Part shown: positions 36,182 to 47,400 of the stretch, piece by piece | How the letters are laid out: the number at the start of each line of letters is the position of its first letter | Numbering within the stretch: position 1 is the first letter of the stretch | NCBI GenBank assembly: GCA_022749755.1 | Contig: CM040453.1 | Span: 10,859,368-10,923,367 of the forward strand | Length of the DNA stretch: 64,000 nt | Direction: 5' to 3' | DNA from: Azadirachta indica | Taxonomy: Eukaryota > Streptophyta > Magnoliopsida > Sapindales > Meliaceae | Program-made: the position numbers and the translations under genes | Notes under the pieces: model-generated | What the model was told of the DNA's origin: nothing | Seen by the model: the letters and a program-made list of their open reading frames with translations, nothing else | The model's database searches: none

Positions 36182-36235
36182 GACGTCGATTATAGTGGAT
36201 ATGGAATGAAAATTGCAGTCAATGCTACTGAATAA
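36182..36235 (+). pseudogene. Fossil phytocyanin C-terminus, unit C
   Basis: Same fossil, reading DVDYSGYGMKIAVNATE and stop, identical to unit B. Confidence 0.7.
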
Positions 36236-36378
36236 TTAATTACTATTCCTTGTTAATTAAATGAAAATGCTTACGTTTATTACCGATTATCGTTTTTGTT
36301 TGAACCCAATCAGTTATAACACCCATATATATATATACAACAAGCAACATTATAGTTTCTATAACATTACCCTTCATC

Positions 36379-36386
36379 TATAAATA
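36379..36386 (+). promoter_or_regulatory. TATA box of phytocyanin C
   Basis: TATAAATA, followed by CATTCTTG as in copy B. Confidence 0.6.
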
Positions 36387-36464
36387 CATTCTTGATCTTT
36401 CTTAGCCAGCCAGTTTCATGGCTTTTGTGTGCACATATACATACACATATACTTATTCTACTTA

Positions 36465-36857
36465 ATGAAAATGAGACAAACTGTGTTAATTGGAGTGGGC
36501 TTTCTACTCTTATTCCTTCAGTGTACAATAAGAAAAGCTCACGCGAAGGAGTATCTTGTGGGGGACAAATATGACGGATGGGGTCCGGATCCTGAGTTAA
36601 TGACCAACTGGACAAAGGGCAAGCACTTCAAAGCGGGAGATATATTGATATTCCATTACGATTATATATGGAAGACAGTTGATGTAGTAGAAGAAGCAGC
36701 ATACAAAAAATGTGACGCAACTGATCATGTGAAGGCTATATACGCCTCAGGATATGATCGGGTCGTATTAGAGAAAGGACCAAACTACTTTATTTGTGAT
36801 GATTTATATTTCGATTATTGTAGGCTTGGAATGAAACTTGCCGTCAATGCAACCTAA
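36465..36857 (+). CDS. Phytocyanin lacking both copper histidines, copy C
   Basis: From the Met at 36,471 the protein is identical to copy A (128 aa). A single T-to-G change relative to copies A and B creates ATGAAA just upstream, so the first ATG is at 36,465 and the product may carry two extra residues (Met-Lys) before the signal peptide. Signal peptide, disulfide cysteines, Met121, the Lys in place of the first copper His and the His-free Cys loop are all as in copy A. The downstream sequence resembles copies A and B only to 37,222. AATAAA is at 36,905. Whether the extra start is used cannot be seen here. Confidence 0.88.
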   Translation: MKMRQTVLIGVGFLLLFLQCTIRKAHAKEYLVGDKYDGWGPDPELMTNWTKGKHFKAGDILIFHYDYIWKTVDVVEEAAYKKCDATDHVKAIYASGYDRVVLEKGPNYFICDDLYFDYCRLGMKLAVNAT

Positions 36858-36904
36858 CACTTTTGGAATAAAAAAATGAACCTTGTAAGATGTTTTTGAA
36901 ATTC

Positions 36905-36910
36905 AATAAA
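36905..36910 (+). terminator. Poly(A) signal of phytocyanin C
   Basis: AATAAA 48 bp after the stop codon; conserved in the sister copies. Confidence 0.55.
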
Positions 36911-37221
36911 AGAAAACTACCAAGAAAATAAACACCTTGCAAGATATAATTGAATATATCAAAAATTATTATTTCGTTTTCTTTTCCGCATTCTTTGCAA
37001 TTAAATTTTGACTTTGATCATATGATAAAATAAAAATAAATTGTAATATTTATTTTTTTTTTTATAAATATTCTAAGTATATAACCTATCTGCCTCAGCT
37101 TATTGTGAGCAAAGTTTGAAATCTTATACCTCTTTGTGCTAATTGAACCAACATATAATAAAATAAATTGTTATATATAAAATATTTCCAAAAAACCTTT
37201 CCTGATTGAATATTTATCAAA

Positions 37222-39223
37222 TCTTTTGTTTTTAAAATTTTTTCTTTTGTAGAATCATTATCTCTCTATTTTTTCTTAAAAATCAAAACAATATTATTTT
37301 AGATAACGTAATGAAGGAAACAAAATAAAATTAAAAAATTTTCAATTTTTGTTCAGTTCGATTTTATGGTATTATTCTACTAATACTAAAGCAGACCAAA
37401 TGATTTGGTTTTCTAAAAAGAGAATTGAAACCACACCAAAACCTTTAGTTCGGGTTCGATCCGATTCAATTTTTTGAGTCTCCTTTTTTTTTTTTTTGCT
37501 TGCTCATATTCATAACTAATAATAAGTACGTAATTTTATTATTTGCAATAGCATATTTATTTAAAAAATAAGTGTCATTCCTATTTAACAAGTTAAAATT
37601 TTCTTATTCTTTTAATTTATGCAATGGAATACTTGAAATTATCTTATTTAAGTGTTTATGTGAATTTGGTTGAATTAAATTTTTACCATTGTTCATGCAT
37701 AAACGTATTTGATACATTCTCCTAATTACCCAAGAATGAGTAAGAGAGAGCTAAGCTGCCAAGAATCATATCTAAAATTTAACCTTTTCTCTTTAGAATC
37801 ATGCCTCTCTTTTGCTCATCTCATTTTCTTGTTTTTCTTCCTCTTACCTTGTCTCTTTTCTATCTTCTTTTTTTTTATGTTCTCCAAACTAGAATTAGAA
37901 GGAAGAATTTTTGTAAAAACAAAATATGTTATTCAATTTTGATATGAAATTGAATAAGGATATGTTTTGGTAATTTTAACAAATAAATTACTGATTTTAT
38001 TTGCTTTTTAATTTTACGCAAGTCCGTATTGTAAGGTTATTTCTTGTAAATAATAAAAATATGTGTTTATTTATTATTTCATAAAAACTTTGGGAATCTA
38101 TTTATTATTTCATTTGAATGTTTAATCGAATTAATCTAACAAAAAAATTAAATATCAAATAATTGTATCAAAAAAATTAAATATTGACTTTGACATTGTA
38201 AATACAGTTAATCTCATATTTATTGGTCCCTTAATTTCTACCTAATCCCACATGTACATGTCTTTTTCATTTTTTTCTTTTTTTGTTAAATTAATTAATT
38301 ATACATTTATTTTATTACTAGAAACCTCTTGAATGCAAGAAATTTCCATTGATATATTGATTTTTGTGCCGCTAAAAAAGAGGCATTTTTTAATTTATTT
38401 ATAAATTTTTATTTTTATACAAGTTTTTAAATAAGAGTATATTCTTTCAAAAAAATCTATTACTTTAAATGATAAATTTTAATTAATTGTTTCATAAATC
38501 CGTTTTTAATTAAATGAGAATTGTGGTATACTCCTAAGTCAACCACTTGTTGGCATAGAGTCACTTTCAAAATTAAATAACCCACACTACAAAAAGAACA
38601 TAGAGGAACAAAAAATACAAATTACACTCTCGTGGATGTAGTTGAGTTTATTAATTGAAGCATTTTTATGCATATTTATATCCGTGTCTTAGAGGGAAGA
38701 ATTAATGAATTAAGATTCCACATAAAATCCCATGAATTTATTTCAAGTTATTTTCAAAGTCCCAATATCAATTAATAAACTCATGTCCTTTATGTTTCAA
38801 ATCAATTTTATTTAGAAATTTGAGCACATAATAGATGTATTATAAAAGTTATTTTTTTAATTAATTTATAAAATTTATCTTATTTTTATTCAATATTTAC
38901 AATACATTTTTATCATTTTTTTAATTTTACAATAAACATACTAAAGAGAAAAAAAAATATAGATTAGCATTTAGAAAGGTCATCAAAATTTTATGGAACG
39001 GAAACTTTAAAAAGTCTTTCGAAGGCAGCGAGAATTCTTCCAAGGAAAGAAAAATGGATTCAAGCAAAATAATTGTAGTATTTGATTGGAAAATATGAGT
39101 GAAAAGGGTGATACTGTTATGTAATGTACGAGAATGAAATATCGTTATTAATGTATGAATTAATGATGCTTGAGGCCCATGCTACAGTTATTGTATTAAG
39201 AAAAAATCATATTTATAACGTAT
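37222..39223. other. 2.0-kb block unique to unit C, non-coding
   Basis: It replaces the ~0.85 kb found at 15,921-16,772 in unit A. Part (about 38,430-38,680) is an inverted relative of 1350-1600. About 37,350-37,480 has TTCGGTT/ACCAAA words like a piece of the hAT-like family. No gene was recognised, and the 77-codon ORF at 37,709 is low-complexity. Confidence 0.5.
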
Positions 39224-40545
39224 TTTCTTTTATTTTCTTCGTTGATACATCACTAGATATCTAACTCTTTCTTTTCCTTTTCATAGTGGATATAAATTTT
39301 CATGCAACCATTAAAGTTCTAAAAGAAAAGTTTATACATTACCTAACGTTACATTATGAAAATAGACAAAAAACAACTCCCACAATCAAAGAATTTTGGA
39401 GGTTGAAAAAATTAATAACGTTAGGTATTATAAATGCATGACAACATCAATTAACAAAATATTAAATTTTTTAACATGAAAGAAACAGTTTAATTAACAT
39501 TTAACTATCTCTTAAATTAAAAAAAATTAAATAAATTATCAGGCTCTATGGAAATACAATTACATCTAATTAATGTATTAAATAAATTATCAGCTTCTCT
39601 TTGCATTCTTTTGTCATTTTAAACTATCACCTTATCTTACATTAATTGATTCAAAAAAATAACCATGAATGAACCAAATTTCAGATTTGCATTCATCTTT
39701 AAATGAAGTTGAAATTTTTATTTCAATTCTACATACAAATTTTTTTTTTTCATTATCTCAGTAATTCGAAATTTTCTTTTTGATTTTACTGTAACTAGGC
39801 CTCTGTAATATAATCTATATGAGTTGGAAACCTCTAAATTAAAATTAATTATCAAACATACTCTTTTTGTTACATTTTCTGCTAACTTTTGCTTTTGACT
39901 TTTGTTGATCAGTGCATTGCCAAGACTTGATGACTTATAAAGGCTCTTTATTCCATTGACTATGGACAAAATTATCCCTTTAAGAGAGGAAATTTGGCTT
40001 TAAAGAAGCTTTCTTAAAATTTTAGACTATTGATTCTATTCAACCTAATGATAAAGATAGCTAACTAATGAGATGGTTTTATTAAATGTTAATTTGAATT
40101 ATATATGTACATTTATAATTATTTTCTTAAAATAGAGAGTTTGTCAAAATTTAGTACATCAATGCATATGTTAAATGGCTATTTATATTGATTTGAAAAA
40201 AAATCAACAAAATTATTATATAGATGTGGTGGCCATTACTTATCCTTTGATAATGATAGGTTTTAGTTAATACTCGTTAATTATAACTATATACAAGCAT
40301 TTATTTGTAGGAGTTGATGCATTAATTAGTACATCAATTAATGACAAAATTTTAAAATCAACCAGTTTAATTTACTGCCTTACATCAATTAATTTAAAAA
40401 AAATAACCATGATCTCTTTGTAGAACAAAATTTCACTCACAATTATATTCGTCTTTAAAAGAAGTTAAAATCTTTATCACAAATTTACATACAAAATTTT
40501 CTTTTATTATTTCAGTAATTTCAATTTTTTATTTTTAGTTTATAG

Positions 40546-41021
40546 TAGGAGTGGGCAAAGAAATCGGACCGAATTGGACCAAATCGAAACCATACCAAAA
40601 TTTACGGGTTCGGTCTGATATTTTATGCAATTGAACCCGGTTTCGGTTCTTAAAATATAAAATCCGAAATTTTTGGTTCAGTTTCGATTTTAGTTCAAAA
40701 ACTTCAGACCGAATCGAAAATATTATTTTTTTATATTTTTCATTTAAATCACGTCATTTTATTATATTTTCGCAAAACGAAGTCGTTTAATGCAACGAAA
40801 AATTTTTAAAAAATAATAAATTTATTCAAAAATAGAATCGACCCAAAAACCAAACCGATCAATCCGATTTTAATCCAATTCTAACATACAATTAGTTTGG
40901 TCCGATCCGAGTTTTTCTTCCAATTCGGTCCGATCCAGTCTCAAAAATTTAAAATCTAAAATTTTCAGGTCTGGTCCGGTTTTTAAAAATTCTAAACTGA
41001 ACCGGACTGTAACCACCCCTA
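40546..41021. mobile_element. hAT-like non-autonomous element in X (unit C)
   Basis: Same insertion as 18,050-18,525, with the same ends and the same flanking duplication, so it was inserted before X was copied. Confidence 0.6.
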
Positions 41022-42470
41022 ATTTATAATAGTGAAAATGGGCAAACGACAACTGAACCTATGTAGGATAATCTGTGTGATATGTTGTAGTCATTTATTT
41101 TTTGGACATTTGCATTTAATTTTGTTAGTTGACATTTATTTAGATTTGATAAGATATCTTGCTATATGCAGTTTCGTACGAATCATATAAATGAACTGAA
41201 TGATGATTAATGAAAAGGGAAAAAGCATTAGAGGTGTCCCCACCCCATGTGAATGAGCATGAATTTGCAATAAATTCTGGTGAATAAGCATATGTTGAAC
41301 AATTTATATCATGAATGCAAATGCATAATTTAGAAAAGAATGTTTTCTGAAAGTTTCAGTTTCTTGTTTTGTCTTTGTAAATATAAAAATTATTTTTTCG
41401 AGTTTTAAAAACTCTAGAGACTGAGAGAAACAAAGGAACTTGTTAATAATTAATTGAAAAAATAATAACATGTAATATGAAATCTTAATAATTAATTGAG
41501 TAATTGATAAAAGAAATAATAATAACAACAAGAATTAATTTATTCCGTAACAAAAGATTAATCTCAATAATAAGATTTAACAACCTATTAGTATTAGACG
41601 TACGGCAATTTATTAATTTAGATTTATTATTATTGAATTCGATGCATTCTCAAAAATAACAAAGCACCAACAAATATTTGCCTGCGTTGATAGTTTAGAA
41701 AGAAAGGAATTGAACTCCAACTTAATTAATTTATTAATATATCAATTGGAGTTAGAAAAATTTTACTTTTTGTCTCTTACTTTACAATAAGAGAGAAAAT
41801 GAATTAAATGCAAAAAAATATATATATATTTTTCCTGCAACTTGCAAGAGTTTTCAGAAATTTCTTTTAAAATTAAGTCAATCGAATGATTTGTTATGAA
41901 GAAAATTAATACTTAAAATTAATAAAAATCACGAGGATCAGCCATCTTATGAAAATTAGAGTAGGTGGAATTAATTTGCCAAAATTGCAATGAGTACTGG
42001 GAATATTGATGTAAATGCTGGTATCAATTAAAAGTTAAATACTCTACTTATTTGTATTATGTTAGACTTTATTACAAATATTTTTAAATAACTTTATGTA
42101 ATGTAAGATACCATGCATTTTGTAATGAAAATTACCAAATAAGTATTTAAATTGGTTCTAATTATATATGATTAGCTGAAACTTTTTACATTTGTAATTT
42201 TAAACTTTTAAGCTTATTTTTCAATTTTTAATGAAAGTTTTTAAAAAAACGTACTTTCTGCAAATAATTTAGAAAACGTCCAACCAAATATATTTCATAC
42301 TAGTATTTTTATTTTTAAAAATGCAACCAAAATGACATGTAAATTATCCCAAAACCTTCAATTTATTTTCTAAATTTTAATTCATCTCTCTGGTTTGTGT
42401 ACTATTTTTAATGACTTTATGGTAAGGCATGCCTGTGTTTTTAGGTGAAGTCTAAATATAATTATTTCAA

Positions 42471-42654
42471 ACTTATGCCTATATTATTAATGTTGTTTTT
42501 CTTCTATATTACATCGTATATTTACTGCAAATGTAGAATTATTGTTATAGTGCACTTAATATAAAAGAATTTGTTTTCAATAGGAGGGAACTCCATCTTC
42601 AAAGTGGAGAGAAGTCTACTATTATAGCACCCTGTTTAGAATTCATTATATTTA
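42471..42654. mobile_element. Small insertion in X of unit C, MITE-like
   Basis: Present between TAATTATTTCAA and TATTTAAA in unit C and absent at the matching place in unit A (about 19,967). It contains GGAGGGAACTCC and CTACTATTATAGCACC. It is non-coding and has no clear target-site duplication. Confidence 0.4.
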
Positions 42655-43681
42655 AATATTTAAAGAAATTGTTTGTTTTTTAAATTATCTACATATTTGT
42701 TAAGAAAAATTTAATGTAATTAAGCAAAATAAGGTTAATATTTTTATTTTTTAATAATATTACTATTTTATTAATTTATTTATTACCAAAATTAAAATTC
42801 TATCTAACCAATTTTTCTTTTACATCTATCACTTTTCTTTGCAATAGATATATAATGAATTCCTTGGAGTTTATGCCGTGCAAAATTAAGAAATTATGTC
42901 ATTAAATCTGCTTTTGATGTGGTAGAAGCTTGTCTTTTGATTACAAAGAGGATGACACCGTAGCTTTTTGATTTGCAGATAAAAATATTAATTGTCATAC
43001 ATTTATAGATTTTTTGGTTAATGAGAAAATGTGTAAAAAAAACAAAGAGAAAAAATAAGAAAGAAAATGAGATCTTCTAAATGATAGTTGTTTGGTTTTT
43101 TAGGTGAAATTCAAGAAATTCAAAAAATTTAGAAGTTTTCTTAAAATTTTAGACAACTCGATTCTATTTAACCTAATGATAAAGATAGATAACTAACAGG
43201 ATGGTTTTATTAAATGCTAATTAAATTATATAAGTATATTTATTATTTTTTTACTTAAAATAGAGAGTTTTTCAGAATTTGTAATTATATTTTTTAAAAG
43301 AAAAATAATTTCACCCTTTAGAGGATCAAAATGAAGGCACTGTTGGTTCCTCAGAAATAACTTCTTTATATTAAATTTTGTGAATATGGATTGAAAATTA
43401 TTACAGCCAATAAATAAATATTACTTGAGTAATTAATGATGACATTGATGTTAATTGTCATTATTTGTAACTAATAAGATCTCATCAGTTTGTATTTAAT
43501 TTAATAGGAACTACTTTCATAATTTTTCTTCTCTTTTCTTCATTAATATTTTAAACCTAAATTAAATCTAAATGTGCTCGTGGTTTCATTTCTCTGTTGA
43601 TAGTTTAGAAAACAAGGGAATTAATCACTAAATTTCATCAGCCTAATCCCACATGCATTTTTTTACACTGAACACATGTAA

Positions 43682-44481
43682 ATAATTCTTTTTATGAGAT
43701 TGTTGTTGTTGTTGTTGTTTTCTTGTAACTAATAGATACAATAATTCTTTTTATGATAATTATTTGATGTAATACGATCACTAAAGTATATAATTACAGT
43801 AATTAGCAATTTTTATACATTTTGATTGGCGAATATATTTATAATCCCTAAACTGTTTAAAAATAACAGAACAGGATGTAATTGTTTTCACTTTAATAAT
43901 TAGTCTCTGGCATATAAGTTGTTCAGAGGGTGTTAGAAAAAGCAAGAAAAAAAGGACTAAATTGTTATGATGAAAAACACATATCTTTATTTTTTTTCCT
44001 TATAAAGTATAGGGATGCAAATGTCATTATCCATTAATTTTTATTTGTTAAATAACTAGTATTGATAAAAAAAATAATCTTACTTAAAAATTAAGAATTT
44101 AATGTGTATTTTTAAAATTATGCAACTAATCAATCTAATAAGTCAAATTTTTAGACACTTATAAGTCCTTTGCTCTACAAACCATTATATACAAAGTTTA
44201 TATGGTATAACATAGTATTTCAACATAAATATAAAATCGATGAAAATAAATTAACTTTATGACAATTATACAATAATATCATATTAGTTTATATAAATTT
44301 TATTGAAAATTTGTATCTCTAACGGTATTTTAAACTTATTTTGAATTCTATTTTTTTATAAAATGACATTCAATTTATATTATTTATTAATTACTTTCAT
44401 ACATATTATATTGTTGGGCTTAATAATTTTCGTGTGAGTTTTATGTATGAGGAAATGAAACTTTGTCAAATGCATACACCA
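43682..44481. repeat. Segment Y, truncated copy in unit C
   Basis: Starts at the TTG microsatellite (about 43,702-43,718), which is joined to the end of X. The ~1.5 kb of Y that precedes the microsatellite in unit A (21,020-22,500) is missing. It is more diverged from A than B is. Confidence 0.75.
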
Positions 44482-47400
44482 CTTAATAAATATATATTTC
44501 ATATATAGCAAATTAAGAAAGATAACTATAAGTACTTTTTTTTTTCGCACATATAACTATATTTATTATCATGGTTATAATATTTTAAAAGAAAATTCGT
44601 TGAATGATATATTAGAGGAAATTAATATAAAAAATTAATGAAGTGTAAGACAATGAGTGGTGTTAGTAAAAATTAAAAGAAAAATCAATCAAATGAAAAT
44701 ACAACAAATTCCCTACTAAAACAACTTTCATATATAAAATATTTTATAATATTTAAATATTTATTTTTGCGTTTAACTTTCAAATGAGATTGTGTATTAC
44801 AACAACAATGTTATTATAAAGTAAAATAAATTATTTTGAATGTTAAAATTTTCTCCTATTAGTCTTCAAATGTGTTTGTTGGAAGTGGTGGCTGTGGAAA
44901 AGAAAAATATGGTCACAGTAGAAAATGTTGAAGATGACATTCAATCTTATGGTATTGAGAATCAGATTCTCTACAATCATATTAAATATATTTCAATAAT
45001 ATTCATCTACTTTGTGCAACTTAATGCACTGTCGTTTTTTTCTTAATAATAATTAGAAAATTATAAAAACTAATAACATACAATTTACAAAGCTTTGGCA
45101 TTTACCTCAAAAAATTCTTTTTTTTTCTATAACATATTATATATTATTACTTTTATTTCTTATTTAGAGGATTTATTCTAAGAAAATATTCATAAAATCT
45201 TTCAAAATGCTATTTGATAACACATGTATGATTTTGATGGAGGTAATTGTTGTTGCCAAATCATCAATGTCACTAATTAATATATTATTTTCACTAAATT
45301 TAATTTATTTATCAATTACGCACAAACACAAATTAAATAAATCTATATCTAAAATTAGAATTGAACTCCACCGTTTCACCTCTTACTTTTAGATAAGATA
45401 CAAAATTAATTAAACCCAAAGCAAATACAATCATTTTTATAACTCGAAACAGTATGAAATTTTTATAGTTTTTAAATATTGATAATTTTTAGGCAACTTT
45501 AACTCTTCTAAAATAGGAATGCAACCTGGAAATTTGTTGATATTAGGCAATTTTCAATCTATAAGGAAAAAAAATATGAGAAATTTAATAAGATTTTTGT
45601 TGAAGTTGTTAAATCTTTTAATATTAGAAGGTCTATGAAATTCAGCTACATTTTTTATTATTATTACACTACAAATCTATTAATCTACTACATCAGCAAT
45701 AGAGTAAAATTTAAATATAACAGATATAATATATTCAGGTGTCTATATACACATGCTACAACATCTATCCTTATATTAAAGAGATATCTACTCACATTAA
45801 AAAATAAAAAAGTCTACTACAAAATTAAGAGAGTCTTGTCTATGATTAAACTCAAACACACTCTTATTTACCATTATACTACGAAATTCAATCATTGAAG
45901 TTAGGAAATAATAACATATAACAATTAACAAGACCCAGCCCGGCTACGGCTCAAATATTATTAAAGGATAATACTGTTTGTATAATATAAAAATAAATTA
46001 AGGTATTATTTATTTGATGTTAATATTCTAGTCCTTAATATTTGAAACTAAATGTTAAATTTGAGTAGAATATTTCTTTTAAAATCTGGATTAAAGTCGA
46101 ACTTGATTCGATATACAATCGAAATAAGTCTATAAGTCTAGCCCAGTTGGAATTTGTTTGGGAAAATGAATCAACAGAATATGTCAAGCTTCTAGAAACT
46201 CAGCTAGGCCCGAACTTTTGCCAACCCTATTTCTTTGGCTTGTGAAAATTGTGAGAGTGCCAAAACCTTTAAGCCACTCTGGTTTCATTTTAAAGAAATG
46301 ATTCCAAGTGATCATTAAGAAGCAGGGAGTACTATTTTTCTTTATCCAAACTTACATTAATCCCTTTTAATGATTCATGAACGAAAATTGGGATATTAAT
46401 TACTCATGAAAGAGAATTGGGATATTAATTACTCATGAACTATAGTTGGGATATTAATGATGTGTATTCATGAGTTGATTATATGAATTAATCATGTATA
46501 TTTTGAAGAATTCATGTCTCTTGTCTTTTGTTTTTCTACAAAATACCATTCAAACCAACCCATTCATTAGTTGTGTGAGTTTTATGTTTAGGAAAATGAA
46601 ACAATTGTCCCATAAATACATATATATATATATATATACACTGAATCAATATTTTGGTGCAAAATAAGTAAGTTCATAGCAAATATATATATATATTTAA
46701 CATATAAATATACTAAAAATAAAGATGATGATATTTACAAAAAAAAAAGTAATTGAATGATATATTGGAGAAAATTAATATAAAAATTATTAAAATAAAA
46801 AATGGTGCATACTTTAAAAAATAATATAAGTATCTTAAATTTAATAAATTGGTTGAAGCCAGTCATTACTTTAAATTATACAATTCAAATATCAAATTAA
46901 TATTACAAACTACAGAAAGATTTAAAAATATGTCTTTATTATAAGGTGAATAAACTATTAAACATGATCTAATTATTGTGTAATGTTACAATACAATAGT
47001 TATGTCATATAACCAGATAATAAGAATGATATATCATATAACTAGCTAATAGGAATGGTAATAGGCTTGAAGTACCATGAGAAACTCTCCTATCGGAATG
47101 AAATTGATAAGATGTTACAAGTAACAGGAAAAATAAATGTCCATATTGTTAGTGAAATAGTCAACGATTTAATGCTTCTCAATACATTCTCGCATCATCT
47201 TATTTTATCTAAGTATATAATAATATAAATCAAATTCTATATTTTTCATTTTATTTATTTATATATATATAATGTACCTTAATTTGTCTCTGGTTTAAAA
47301 TTATTATCACATTATTATCCAATATTAGTTAGACCACTAAAATTTGGATGCACTCAAAAATTTATTAAAATAATATATAACATCTTAAATACATGCTAAA

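Larger units (their letters stand above)
39223..43681. repeat. Segment X, copy in unit C
   Basis: Near-identical to 16,772-21,012. Differences include a ~184-bp insertion (42,471-42,654) and a ~35-bp deletion near 42,727. It carries two ~150-bp repeat members (40,010-40,150 and 43,137-43,285). Confidence 0.85.
35191..44481. repeat. Segmental duplication, unit C
   Basis: Order: phytocyanin fossil and gene (35,191-37,222), a unique 2.0-kb block (37,222-39,223), X (39,223-43,681), and a truncated Y (43,682-44,481) joined straight to X. The copia remnant is absent. At the point where A and B enter copia, C runs on into a different sequence (CACCACTTAATAAATATA). Confidence 0.85.

Noticed and set aside
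44840..45046. 68-codon ORF
   Set aside because: No recognisable domain, no neighbouring exon with fitting splice sites, and the homologous place near 48,300 does not keep the frame.
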